Positions 33,540 through 41,944 of a DNA stretch of 53,577 bases are shown in pieces. The stretch's first letter is position 1; each line of letters begins with the position of its first letter. The notes beneath the pieces are model-generated. The model was not told where the DNA came from. It saw only the letters and a list, made by a program, of their open reading frames with translations, and made no database searches. The translations under genes were made by a program, and so were the position numbers. This DNA is from an uncultured Erysipelotrichaceae bacterium (GTDB lineage: Bacteria; Bacillota_I; Bacilli_A; RF39; UBA660). The stretch lies in assembly GCA_948442015.1 (NCBI GenBank), contig CAOJRP010000009.1, positions 1 to 53,577 of the forward strand, written 5' to 3'.

Positions 33540-33750
33540 TTACTATGATTATATAACATTTTCCAATATAAATAATTAACCAAATTATTCCATTCAGTCA
33601 ATTTAAAATGATTTTTAACTGAAAAACCTTTAATATTCGGAAAATTAAACTTCAATTCTCTTTCTAAATTTTCTATGAACTTATCATCCAACTTGAATTT
33701 TCATAAATCATTTTACCGATTTTAAAATACAAATTAATCAATCTAGTAAG
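33540..33750 (-). pseudogene. Decayed fragment of a DUF1016 (YhcG-type) nuclease gene
   Basis: On the minus strand, two frames together read like the N-terminal part of a DUF1016 protein. RLINLYFKIGKMIYENS at about 33750-33700 is followed, after a one-base frame change, by DDKFIENLERELKFNFPNIKGFSVKN at about 33692-33615. The family pattern is YWxIGKxI...L...L..EFP..KGFS.RN. After this the frame degenerates and runs into the tig 3' end. No start, no C-terminal nuclease domain: a relic. It is the only gene-like content in the 528-base gap 33526-34053. The rest (33760-34030) is AT-rich with no frame I can support. Confidence 0.55.
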
Positions 33751-34053
33751 TGAACCATATGTTGCTTTTTAGTCTAGTACTACATAAATGATCATATATT
33801 CATTTATATAATTTGATATTACTTTACACTTTTTGTTAAAAAAGACATAATATGCTCATATCTTTTTAATATGGCTTATTATGGGCGTTCTTAGATAAAA
33901 TCTATATTTTATAGTCTATATTTGATATTGTTTATGCTTGACTGTCTTAAAAATGTTAAGTTATACTCATATCATAAGGTATTGTATTTATAAATGCCCT
34001 AACATATTTTTTTTTTAAATAGAGAAAGATAATAGTAGTGAGGTAATTAAATT

Positions 34054-35313
34054 ATGGAAGAAGAAAAAATGAATAGTAAAAAGAAAGCTATGTTAATTTG
34101 TAGTATAACAGTATTAGCAGTAATATTAATAGTAGGAATAAGTTATGCTTTTTGGCAAGTAACAAAAGTGCAAGAAGAAACAAACGTTATAGCAAGTGGA
34201 TGTTTGAATATAACATTAGAAGGAAACAAAGCTATAAATTTAAATAGTGTTTATCCCATAACGAAAGAAGAGGGAATGAAAACTACTCCATATTCATTTA
34301 CATTAACAAATACTTGTAATAACGAAGTAAATTATATAGTTAATTTGGAATCTTTACAAGAAACAACATTTCAAAATACAAGTATCAGAGTAGAAATAGA
34401 TAATGAAGCGACATCTAAAAATAAATTATATAGTAATTATACAGAAGCAAATAAATATTTCGATACTTCCAAAGAAGCAAGAACATTAGTAAGTGGAACA
34501 TTAGGAAATAATGGCACTATAGCATATAATTTAAGAATGTGGATAGATGAAGATACTCCAAATACAGAACAAAATAAAATATTTAAAAGTAAAATAGTAG
34601 CAACAGCAGGATCAAATATAGAATTAGTACAAGATTTTACCGATATAGTTAAAGTAGGAGATTTTATAAGTATGACTCCAACAAGTACAAGTTATACACC
34701 ACCAGGAGAATTAACAGGGTGTATGAATGATGCCAATTGTACTCAAAATACACTAAACCCAAGTGAATTAAATTTATGGCGAGTAATAAAGAAAAATGAT
34801 GATGGAACAGTGGAGATGGTATCACAATATTCATCAAGTAAAGTTGTGTATTTTAGAGGGAGAAGAGGTTACTTAAATTTCGTTGGAGGATTAAATGAAG
34901 TAGCAGCCCAATATAGAAATAGTGCCTATGTAATTAAGACAAGACATATGGGTTATAGTAATCAAATAGAATATTGTAATGAATTTTCTGAAACTTCCTG
35001 TCCAGATGATTCAGGATATGAAACTGATGTTTATTTGGTAAATATTGCAACTGGTAGTTTTGGTGCCAAAATGGTAGGAGGTCCGTCATCTTCTTATCAC
35101 TGGCTTGCTTCGCGTAATATTGGTGGAGGATACTATGAGGGTCATATGGTGAGTAGTGAAACCAAAAACATTTATTTAGAACTCTTGGTTAATGAAGACG
35201 GGGGCTATTATAATGGACCTTCTGCTGTGCGTCCTATTGTAACTCTCAAGTCTGAAGTTAAGATTGCTACTGGCGACGGTAAAACTCCTGAAACTGCTTA
35301 TACTTTACAATAA
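34054..35313 (+). CDS. Surface-exposed protein with N-terminal anchor and DUF6273-like C-terminal domain
   Basis: The 419 residues start with a short charged stretch, one membrane helix (about 12-32) and SYAFWQVTK. The beginning resembles TasA/camelysin-type exported proteins. A beta-rich domain with a Cys pair (GCLNITLEG...NTCNNEV) follows to about residue 190. The C-terminal half has GCMNDANC, LWRVIKKNDDGTVEMVS, YHWLASRN and RPIVTLKSEV. This is the pattern of DUF6273-type domains in gut Firmicute surface proteins. It ends GDGKTPETAYTLQ without a sortase motif. Start ATG after GAGGT. Adhesin or matrix role is inference. Confidence 0.7.
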   Translation: MEEEKMNSKKKAMLICSITVLAVILIVGISYAFWQVTKVQEETNVIASGCLNITLEGNKAINLNSVYPITKEEGMKTTPYSFTLTNTCNNEVNYIVNLESLQETTFQNTSIRVEIDNEATSKNKLYSNYTEANKYFDTSKEARTLVSGTLGNNGTIAYNLRMWIDEDTPNTEQNKIFKSKIVATAGSNIELVQDFTDIVKVGDFISMTPTSTSYTPPGELTGCMNDANCTQNTLNPSELNLWRVIKKNDDGTVEMVSQYSSSKVVYFRGRRGYLNFVGGLNEVAAQYRNSAYVIKTRHMGYSNQIEYCNEFSETSCPDDSGYETDVYLVNIATGSFGAKMVGGPSSSYHWLASRNIGGGYYEGHMVSSETKNIYLELLVNEDGGYYNGPSAVRPIVTLKSEVKIATGDGKTPETAYTLQ

Positions 35314-35390
35314 TTACTAGATAAATACTATCTAGTTTTTTAATGCCTTTTATGTTATTATTAATATGATAGAAAAGGTGTTGGTTCATA

Positions 35391-37397
35391 ATGTTTGGTA
35401 AAATTAAATATATTGGAGAAAATATCGCTCATGTAGCTAAATTAGATAGTCTTGCGGAAGAAGGAGACTTGATGAATGTTCATGTGGTCTTTGAAGAGGG
35501 AACACAATGTGTATTAGGAGAAGTTGAAGAAGTAACAGATGACACGATTAAAATAAGATTTTTAGGAGAATTTTTAGAAAATGGGAAGTATATTAGTGGT
35601 GTTATAAGAAAACCTTCTCTAAATTCAAAAATACGAAAAATTAATAATGATGAATTAATGGAAATAGTAGGTAAATATGATAAGACAACATTCAAAGTAG
35701 GTCAATCATCTATTTATACTGACTATACTGTTTGTGCTGATATAAACTCCTTATTTGCTAATCATATGGCGATATTTGGAAACACTGGTAGTGGTAAGTC
35801 TTGTGGGGTAGCAAGAATTGTTCAAAATATCTTTCAAAACCCTTCTTTAGTATCATATAACGCAAATATCTTTATTTTCGATGCTTATGGTGAATATAAA
35901 ACAGCTTTTGCTGAGATTAATAAATATAATCCTAACTATAGCTATAAGTTTATTACAACTAATGTTCAAGATCCTGATGACTATGAACTACATATTCCTT
36001 TTCATTTACTTAGCTTAGATGATTTAACAATATTCTTACAATGTAGTACTCATACGCAAATACCAATTCTAGAAAGAGCTTTAAAACTAGTTAGAATATT
36101 TTCTAAAAACGATGAAACAGCTATTAAGTATAAAAACCATTTAATAGCAAAAGCTCTAATTGCAATACTTTATAGTAATCAAGTAACTGCTAATAAGAAA
36201 AATGATATCTTTAAAGTCTTAGAAGTATGTCATACCGATGAATTTAACTTTGATAGTGTTATTCCAGGTCTTGGTTATACAAGAAGTTTATCAGAGTGTT
36301 TTGAAATTGATTCTAATGGTAATTTTGGGGAGTCCGTATTAATTACTGATTATATTTTAAAACGAGTTGATGAAACTTTAGAGATGACAGAGGAACCAAA
36401 AGATGCTTTTTATACACTTAAAGACTTCCAAAACGCTTTAGAGTTTACTCTAATTAGTGAAGGTTTCCAAAATAATAAAGAATTATATGATGATGCCATG
36501 ATTATGAAAGTAAGGCTTAATTCGATTATCAATAGTCGTATTGCAAACATCTATAAATATGATTCTTATATTACTACCGAAGACTATATAGCTAGTTTGG
36601 TAACTAAAAATAATAAAAAAGCCCAAATTATTAATATTAATTTAGAAGATTTAGACGATACTTTTTCTAAAATTACCGTTAAAATTTTTGCCAGACTTTT
36701 CTTTGATTTTGCGAAGTCAAGAAGACAAAGAGCAACAATTCCTTTTCATTTATTTTTAGAAGAAGCCCACAGGTATGTTCAAAAAGATAGTGATGTCTTC
36801 TTAATAGGTTATAATATCTTTGATCGTATTGCTAAAGAAGGAAGAAAGTATGGAGTTTTATTAAACATAATTTCCCAAAGACCTGTTGAGTTATCGGATA
36901 CTGTTATAGCACAATGTTCTAACTTCTTAATTTTTAAAATGACACACCCTAAAGATATTGAGTATATTAGAACAATGTTACCAAATATTAGTCAAGATGT
37001 TATTGAGAAACAAAAAGTCTTACAACCGGGAAATTGTGTTGGTTTTGGAGGAGCATTTAAATTACCAATGATTATTAAACTAGAAATGCCTAATCCTGCC
37101 CCTAATTCTAACTCTTGTGATGTCAATAAAAGATGGGAGATTCTAGATTCGCAAAAAGGTGGAGTAGCTGTAGAACAACCACAAGTACAAGTAACAGAAA
37201 TGCCTAATGTCAATGTAACTAGTGGAGTTCAAGAAATAAATAATAATATAGCTCCAGTAGAAGTAATAAGTAGGCCATCAGTTTATAATATACCAACTAA
37301 TAATGAGCCAAATATACAACAAGTTTCTAATACTATTAATCAAACAAATCCTCCAATAAGTGAAGTAGCAAGTAGTAATCCTGAAATAGCAGCTTAA
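35391..37397 (+). CDS. HerA-type hexameric ATPase (DUF87)
   Basis: FtsK/HerA superfamily DNA translocase. The 668 residues show an N-terminal HAS-barrel (about 1-95), Walker A GNTGSGKSCG (about 129-138), Walker B FHLFLEEAHRYVQKD, and an arginine-finger/sensor region KEGRKYGVLLNIISQRP followed by SDTVIAQCSNFLIFKM. A low-complexity tail rich in Asn, Pro, Val and Gln follows (about 590-668). HerA proteins act with NurA in end resection in archaea, and with SIR2 or nuclease partners in phage defence. No NurA, SIR2 or nuclease gene is adjacent here, so its role is open. Start ATG at 35391, with AAAAGGTG upstream. Confidence 0.85.
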   Translation: MFGKIKYIGENIAHVAKLDSLAEEGDLMNVHVVFEEGTQCVLGEVEEVTDDTIKIRFLGEFLENGKYISGVIRKPSLNSKIRKINNDELMEIVGKYDKTTFKVGQSSIYTDYTVCADINSLFANHMAIFGNTGSGKSCGVARIVQNIFQNPSLVSYNANIFIFDAYGEYKTAFAEINKYNPNYSYKFITTNVQDPDDYELHIPFHLLSLDDLTIFLQCSTHTQIPILERALKLVRIFSKNDETAIKYKNHLIAKALIAILYSNQVTANKKNDIFKVLEVCHTDEFNFDSVIPGLGYTRSLSECFEIDSNGNFGESVLITDYILKRVDETLEMTEEPKDAFYTLKDFQNALEFTLISEGFQNNKELYDDAMIMKVRLNSIINSRIANIYKYDSYITTEDYIASLVTKNNKKAQIININLEDLDDTFSKITVKIFARLFFDFAKSRRQRATIPFHLFLEEAHRYVQKDSDVFLIGYNIFDRIAKEGRKYGVLLNIISQRPVELSDTVIAQCSNFLIFKMTHPKDIEYIRTMLPNISQDVIEKQKVLQPGNCVGFGGAFKLPMIIKLEMPNPAPNSNSCDVNKRWEILDSQKGGVAVEQPQVQVTEMPNVNVTSGVQEINNNIAPVEVISRPSVYNIPTNNEPNIQQVSNTINQTNPPISEVASSNPEIAA

Positions 37398-37534
37398 ATA
37401 ATGTATAAAACTTAATAATATGCATATAATAAAATAATAGTTGTTATGTATTTAGTAAATAGTTGCTGTGTAGAAAATGTTTGACGTATTATAAAATATA
37501 TGATATATTCTATATTGAAAGAGAGATGATTTAT

Positions 37535-37822
37535 ATGGCAAATATAACAAGTGCGATAAATATAAATGTTGATACAAAGATTAAAGAAGAAGCTACAACA
37601 ATTTTAAAAGGTTTAGGTTTAAATATGAGTACCGCAATAAATATGTTTTTAACTCAAGTAGTTAAAAGAGATGGAATACCTTTTGAAGTTGTAAATCCTA
37701 AACCTAGTAAAGAGTTGTTAGAAGCTTTAAAAGAAGTAGATGAAATGATTAGTAATCCAGAAAAATATCCAAGATATAATAATCGAGAAGATTTAATGAA
37801 AGCGTTGTTATCGGATGATTAA
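37535..37822 (+). CDS. RelB/DinJ-family antitoxin
   Basis: The 95-residue product begins with a ribbon-helix-helix DNA-binding domain (ANITSAININVDTKIKEEA..., then GLNMSTAINMFLTQVVKRDGIPF, the typical RelB/DinJ signature). The C-terminal half (about 50-95) binds the toxin. ATG at 37535 is chosen; the frame is open to 37463 but without a ribosome site. It overlaps the toxin gene by eight bases, as expected for a type II pair, and should repress its own promoter. Confidence 0.9.
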   Translation: MANITSAININVDTKIKEEATTILKGLGLNMSTAINMFLTQVVKRDGIPFEVVNPKPSKELLEALKEVDEMISNPEKYPRYNNREDLMKALLSDD

Positions 37823-38111
37823 TTACAAATATGATGTAGTATATTCTAAAAAATTTAAAAAATCATTAAAGAAACTAAAAAAGAACCAAAAAGATTTAAA
37901 TGAAATGTTTGATGTTATTGATAAATTAGCAATAAAAGAAGAACTAGAACCAAAATATAGAAATCATAAATTGATAGATGATAAGAATTATAAAAGTTGT
38001 AATGAATGCCACATAAGACCAGATTGGTTATTAATTTATCAATATAATGATAATAAGTTATTTTTATTATTAGTTAATACAGGAAGCCATAGTTCTTTAT
38101 TTAACAAATAG
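37815..38111 (+). CDS. YafQ/RelE-family mRNA interferase toxin
   Basis: Ribosome-dependent or free endoribonuclease toxin partnered with the RelB-like protein. The 98-residue product has the basic helix KKFKKSLKKLKK. It also has the YafQ-type core ECHIRPDWLLIYQYND and the C-terminal NTGSHSSLF, with the His expected in the active site. Start overlaps the antitoxin gene. The motifs look intact, so the toxin is probably active. Confidence 0.92.
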   Translation: MINYKYDVVYSKKFKKSLKKLKKNQKDLNEMFDVIDKLAIKEELEPKYRNHKLIDDKNYKSCNECHIRPDWLLIYQYNDNKLFLLLVNTGSHSSLFNK

Positions 38112-38125
38112 ATAATATTTTGTCA

Positions 38126-38159
38126 AAATAAGTAATATTTGTTGAAGTATTACTTATTT
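38126..38159. repeat. 12-bp perfect inverted repeat
   Basis: AAATAAGTAATA (38126-38137) and TATTACTTATTT (38148-38159) with a ten-base loop. It could be the terminator of the toxin-antitoxin operon, but no T run follows. It overlaps the -35 and spacer of the ncRNA promoter and might instead be an operator. Confidence 0.6.
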
Positions 38160-38170
38160 ATTGCTATAAT
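38142..38170 (+). promoter_or_regulatory. Promoter of the 6S-like RNA
   Basis: TTGAAG at 38142-38147, 17 bases, TATAAT at 38165-38170, preceded by TGC (extended -10). Transcription would start about 38176, just before the closing stem of the RNA. Confidence 0.6.
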
Positions 38171-38175
38171 TAAAT

Positions 38176-38354
38176 TACCCAATGGGATTAAATAGCTTGT
38201 CATACATAAAACCGAGTAAGTGATTATTGGGAATCTAACAGAATTGTGGTGTTGAATACTGTATCATTGATACAGGCTCCTAAAGCAGTTCTCGTGATGC
38301 CCACCTGCATAGCGCGGGCTTTTATCACTGGCAAGTTACCCATTGGGCTTTTTA
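38176..38354 (+). ncRNA. ssrS: Probable 6S RNA
   Basis: The roughly 180-base RNA is closed by CCCAATGGG (38178-38186) with CCCATTGGG (38339-38347). A second stem CTTGTC (38196-38201) with GGCAAG (38330-38335) follows. Inside is a large open region and a terminal arm capped by CTGTATC-ATT-GATACAG (38259-38275) followed by GGCTCC. A small GCCC/GGGC hairpin lies on the 3' side (38299-38319). A T run follows the closing stem. Long closing stem, central bubble and terminal hairpin of this size are the shape of 6S RNA, which binds the housekeeping RNA polymerase as an open-promoter mimic. Called from structure, not from sequence match. Confidence 0.55.
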
Positions 38355-38404
38355 TTTGCATTAAGATATTTTTTCTTTTATAATAAAGCAGAAAAGGTGA
38401 TTTC

Positions 38405-40027
38405 ATGCAAAATATAGATGGAATAAATTATTTGATAAGAAATAATCCTAATTTACATAACAAAATAAATTTAAGAGATAAAAATAAAATGTCTAGACAA
38501 GAAATAATTACAACTTATTTAGAAAAATTAGAAAAGATTGAAAAGAAATGCCTTAAAAGAAAAAAATATTTATCTTCCTATAAAAAATGGATAATTGCTA
38601 AATATGTTACAAGGTTTAAAGATATATCATCTTCCTATTATGAAAAAGAAGCTAAAATGTTTTTAGATAGAGGGTATGGATTTATAGATTTGGATGATGA
38701 TATTAAATATGAAATGTATAGTTTTATAAAAAAAGAACAAGAAACATCTTTAGCTAAATGGTTAGATTATTTAATTATTAATGATAATAATTATCCTGAG
38801 TGGTTTTTATATTTATGTATAGAAAGTATCACTAAAGTAGGAAATGTTAATTATAATAATTTTACTTATAATAGAAGAACAAAAGATACGATAAGTCCCT
38901 TTATCGAACTAAATAAAGAAGCGTTGTCTTTAACATATAGCTATATTAAAAAACATTTTAATAAGGAAAAAATTCAAGATGAAGAATTAGAAGAGCTTAT
39001 TAAAAGAGCGAGTTTTAATAAAATATATTTCTATTTTATTTGGAAGATAATAGAAGTTATAAAAAAAAGAAGAAATTCTACGGAAGGTATTTGGAAAGAA
39101 TATATCCAAGGTAGTGACCCTAATATATTAGTTAGTGATATTGAAGGCAAAGGAACAGGTTGGTGTATTGCTGGATTTGAAACGGCTAAACTCTTTTTAG
39201 AGGCAGGAAAATTAGATATATACTTTACTAAAGATTCAAGTGGAGAATACACTATTCCAAGAATTGCAATTAGAAAAGAAAATGAAAGAATAGTTGAGAT
39301 AAGAGGTATATTAGAAGAACAAGAAGTTGAAAGCGAGTTAACTAATGTTTTAGAAGAAAAGTTAAAAGAAGATAATTCTTACACTGGATATCAAGATAAA
39401 ATTAATAATTTAAATAAATTAAAGGAAATATATGAAAGAGATAGTTATAATAATCTAACTGATGAAGAATTAGTATTTTTATATGAACTAGAAAAACCTA
39501 TTAGTACTTTTGGAAATTTAAAAGATCCTCGAATAGATATGATTCTTCAAAATAGAGATAAAAAGAAAGATATTAGTAGATTATTAAATATAGATGAAGA
39601 AGATATCACAACAAATATTGATGATTTATTAATAAAGAAAAATATTAAAATTTTTATTGGTGATATTTGTAGTAGTAATTCAATAATCAATAGTCGTCTT
39701 AAATACTTGAAAAATTTAGAGATGATTATAGGTGATGTTGAAATATTTGAATACCCGCATAATATTATTCTTCCTAAGAAAGTTATTGGTTCTGTATTTA
39801 TAAATACTACTTATAAAATAGAAAGGATAGTCTGTCCTGAATATGTATCAGGATGTCTAGATTTAACTATATTTGAAAGTTTAAATTATTTAGATTTACC
39901 TAAACTTATTGGCATTTATTTCTATTATTATGGAACAGATGGTACACTTAATATTATAAATATTTCTCGCGATTACTACTATGATAAAATTAATAACAAA
40001 GAAGCTAAATTGCTTTTAGAAAGGTGA
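38405..40027 (+). CDS. Unknown 540-residue protein, possible repeat C-terminus
   Basis: I do not recognise this gene. The first 250 residues are Lys-rich and look helical. A compact central segment with GTGWCIAGFETAKLFLEAG and IYFTKDSSGEYTIPRIAIR (about 250-300) looks like a folded, possibly enzymatic, domain. After a charged stretch, the last 130 residues alternate strand and turn (LEMIIGDVEIFEYPHNIILPKKVIGSVF in pieces), suggesting a leucine-rich-like repeat region. No signal or membrane segment, so probably cytoplasmic. ATG follows AAAAGGTG. It ends five bases before tcdA, so the two are probably co-transcribed. Confidence 0.75.
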   Translation: MQNIDGINYLIRNNPNLHNKINLRDKNKMSRQEIITTYLEKLEKIEKKCLKRKKYLSSYKKWIIAKYVTRFKDISSSYYEKEAKMFLDRGYGFIDLDDDIKYEMYSFIKKEQETSLAKWLDYLIINDNNYPEWFLYLCIESITKVGNVNYNNFTYNRRTKDTISPFIELNKEALSLTYSYIKKHFNKEKIQDEELEELIKRASFNKIYFYFIWKIIEVIKKRRNSTEGIWKEYIQGSDPNILVSDIEGKGTGWCIAGFETAKLFLEAGKLDIYFTKDSSGEYTIPRIAIRKENERIVEIRGILEEQEVESELTNVLEEKLKEDNSYTGYQDKINNLNKLKEIYERDSYNNLTDEELVFLYELEKPISTFGNLKDPRIDMILQNRDKKKDISRLLNIDEEDITTNIDDLLIKKNIKIFIGDICSSNSIINSRLKYLKNLEMIIGDVEIFEYPHNIILPKKVIGSVFINTTYKIERIVCPEYVSGCLDLTIFESLNYLDLPKLIGIYFYYYGTDGTLNIINISRDYYYDKINNKEAKLLLER

Positions 40028-40031
40028 TAAT

Positions 40032-40715
40032 ATGTTTGCAAGATTAGAAAAAATATTAACTAAAGAAAAATTTGTTAAAATTAAAAATTTAAATATCTTA
40101 TTAATAGGAATTGGTGGAGTAGGTGGTTATACTTTAGAAGCTCTAGTTAGAATGGGAGTAGAAAATATAACCATTGTTGATTACGATGTCATAGACATAA
40201 CTAATTTAAATAGGCAGATAATTACAACTAATGAAAATATAGGTAATAGTAAAGTATTAGAAGCTAAAAAAAGAGCATTAAGTATTAATCCTAATATTAA
40301 TATTACTACTATAGATGAAAATATAAATAAAGATAACTATTTAAGCTTATTTAAGACACATTATGACTTTGTAATTGATGCATGTGATACAATTACTACA
40401 AAACTACTTTTAATCGAATATTGTATTCAAAATAGAGTAAAAATAGTATCTTGTATGGGAACAGGAAATCGACTTAACCCAACCAAATTAGAAATAACTA
40501 ATATTTGGGAAACTAGTAATGATCCTTTAGCTAAAGTAATAAGAAAAGAATTAAAGAAAAGAAAGATAGATAAAAAGATACCTGTGGTTGCAAGTAGGGA
40601 AGTTCCAAGAAAGACTAATGACAGAACTTTAGGTTCATCAGCCTTAGTTCCTTCTGTAGCAGGAATATATCTTGCTAATTTTGTTGTTGATGTTTCATTA
40701 AAGAATAAGTGTTAG
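40032..40715 (+). CDS. tcdA: tRNA threonylcarbamoyladenosine dehydratase TcdA
   Basis: E1-like ThiF/MoeB-family enzyme that cyclises t6A37 to ct6A37 in tRNA, using ATP. The 227-residue product has the nucleotide loop GIGGVGGYTLEALVRMG, VDYDVIDITNLNRQ, IDACDTITTK, and the TcdA-specific VSCMGTGNRLNPTKLEI and SREVPRKTNDRTLGSSALVPSVAGI. The CxxC zinc site of ThiF relatives is absent, as usual for TcdA. It stands five bases after an unknown gene. Confidence 0.92.
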   Translation: MFARLEKILTKEKFVKIKNLNILLIGIGGVGGYTLEALVRMGVENITIVDYDVIDITNLNRQIITTNENIGNSKVLEAKKRALSINPNINITTIDENINKDNYLSLFKTHYDFVIDACDTITTKLLLIEYCIQNRVKIVSCMGTGNRLNPTKLEITNIWETSNDPLAKVIRKELKKRKIDKKIPVVASREVPRKTNDRTLGSSALVPSVAGIYLANFVVDVSLKNKC

Positions 40716-40865
40716 AGTCATTGTAAAAATGCTTTTTTGTATGCATTAATCTAATTATTAAAGAAATTTCCTGAAAAAAAGAGGAAATAGAGAAAAAAGC
40801 TAGAATATATAGTGAAAGGATAGAATTGATGTTCTTTTAATACACAAAGAAATGGAGGTGAAATA

Positions 40866-41862
40866 ATGCCTAAAAGAAAAGAATTTCCTTCTTTAAAAGT
40901 AAGAAATCATGATATTGAAACTTTATATTCTTTTGATATTAACAGAAAACATATTGTCAAACTTAGTCCAAGAGTCCAAATTGATAAGATATCTATCGTT
41001 AACGATAAGATGTTCCATACGATATTTAATCACCCTAATGGCAAAAAATATGTTTCTTTTATCTTATCTAAACTATTAGAAATTGATAATAATAAACTAC
41101 TTAAAGATATGCAAATAGTCAGTAATGATGTTCCTAAAGATAAGATAGATACTGTTTCAGGAAGATGTGATTTTGTTTGCAGAATGGATGATACAGTCAT
41201 TACAAAAGAGATGAATAATAATTCTGATATTAAGATATTACATCGTAATATAGATTATATTAATCATCAATTCAGTACTTTAGTAAAAAAAAGTGCTAAC
41301 TATGACAAGTATCATCAAAGCATTCTTATTAATTTCAATAACTTCTTTTTTTAAGGGAAAGATGAACCGCTATATTTACTATCTTAAAGATGATGATGGT
41401 ACAGTATTAACAGATGCCATTATAATTATCAACATCTATATTCCCAATTTACTAAAAAAATGCTATAATCTAGGTATTGAAGGGTTAGATGAGATGAAAA
41501 AATTCATCTATGCCTTAATTGTAGAAAATAACGAAAAGTTAGATTCATTAATAAAAGAGATGGAAATAGTGAAAGAATATGTAAGTGATGCTTCTTCTAT
41601 AACAAATAATGATGATGATTTAAAATTTAATTATGACAGGGAATTAGCAGCTAGAGAAGAGTTACAATATGTCTTTGAAGAAGAAGGATTTGAAAAAGGT
41701 CTTGAACGAGGCCTTAAACAAGGAATTGAACAAGGAATTGAACAAGAAAAAACTGCTATGATTAAGTCATTGTTTAAAAATAATGTAAGTATTGATATTA
41801 TTGCTCAAAGTACTGATATGTCGATCGAAAAAATCAAGCAGATTTTGGAAGTAGATAAATAA
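40866..41862 (+). pseudogene. Rpn/PD-(D/E)XK nuclease-family transposase gene with frameshift
   Basis: Two frames encode one protein. The first (40866-41354) has PSLKVRNHDIETL..., FHTIFNHPNGKKYVS and FVCRMDDTVITKEMNNN. It stops in NNFFF. The second frame continues from KGKMNRYIYYLKDDDG to a C-terminal helical tail with FEKGLERGLKQGIEQGIEQEKTAMIKSL (read in parts), typical of Rpn/PF12784 proteins. The junction is a run of seven T at 41346-41352; six T would restore one open frame of about 331 residues. Such proteins are recombination-promoting nucleases. A ribosome site (GGAGGTG) precedes the start. Pseudogene, phase-variable gene or transcriptional slippage cannot be told apart here. Confidence 0.8.
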
Positions 41863-41944
41863 AATAATTTTTGATAAATTTAAGTAAAGAGCTCGTTTCT
41901 TTGCTTTTCTTGTGTTATAATTCTAAATATGAAAGAGGGAAAGT

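Noticed and set aside
33473..33691. A 72-residue minus-strand protein as an intact gene
   Set aside because: It overlaps the end of tig, starts at TTG without a ribosome site, and its recognisable part continues upstream in another frame. It is better read as a decayed DUF1016 fragment.
38176..38354. Riboswitch or tmRNA for the structured RNA at 38.2 kb
   Set aside because: It has its own promoter and terminator-like end and does not lead into a coding frame; there is no tmRNA tag frame or tRNA-like end. 6S RNA fits better.
40763..40788. Terminator after tcdA (ATTTCCT/AGGAAAT hairpin)
   Set aside because: The stem is real but no T run follows, so I do not call it a terminator.
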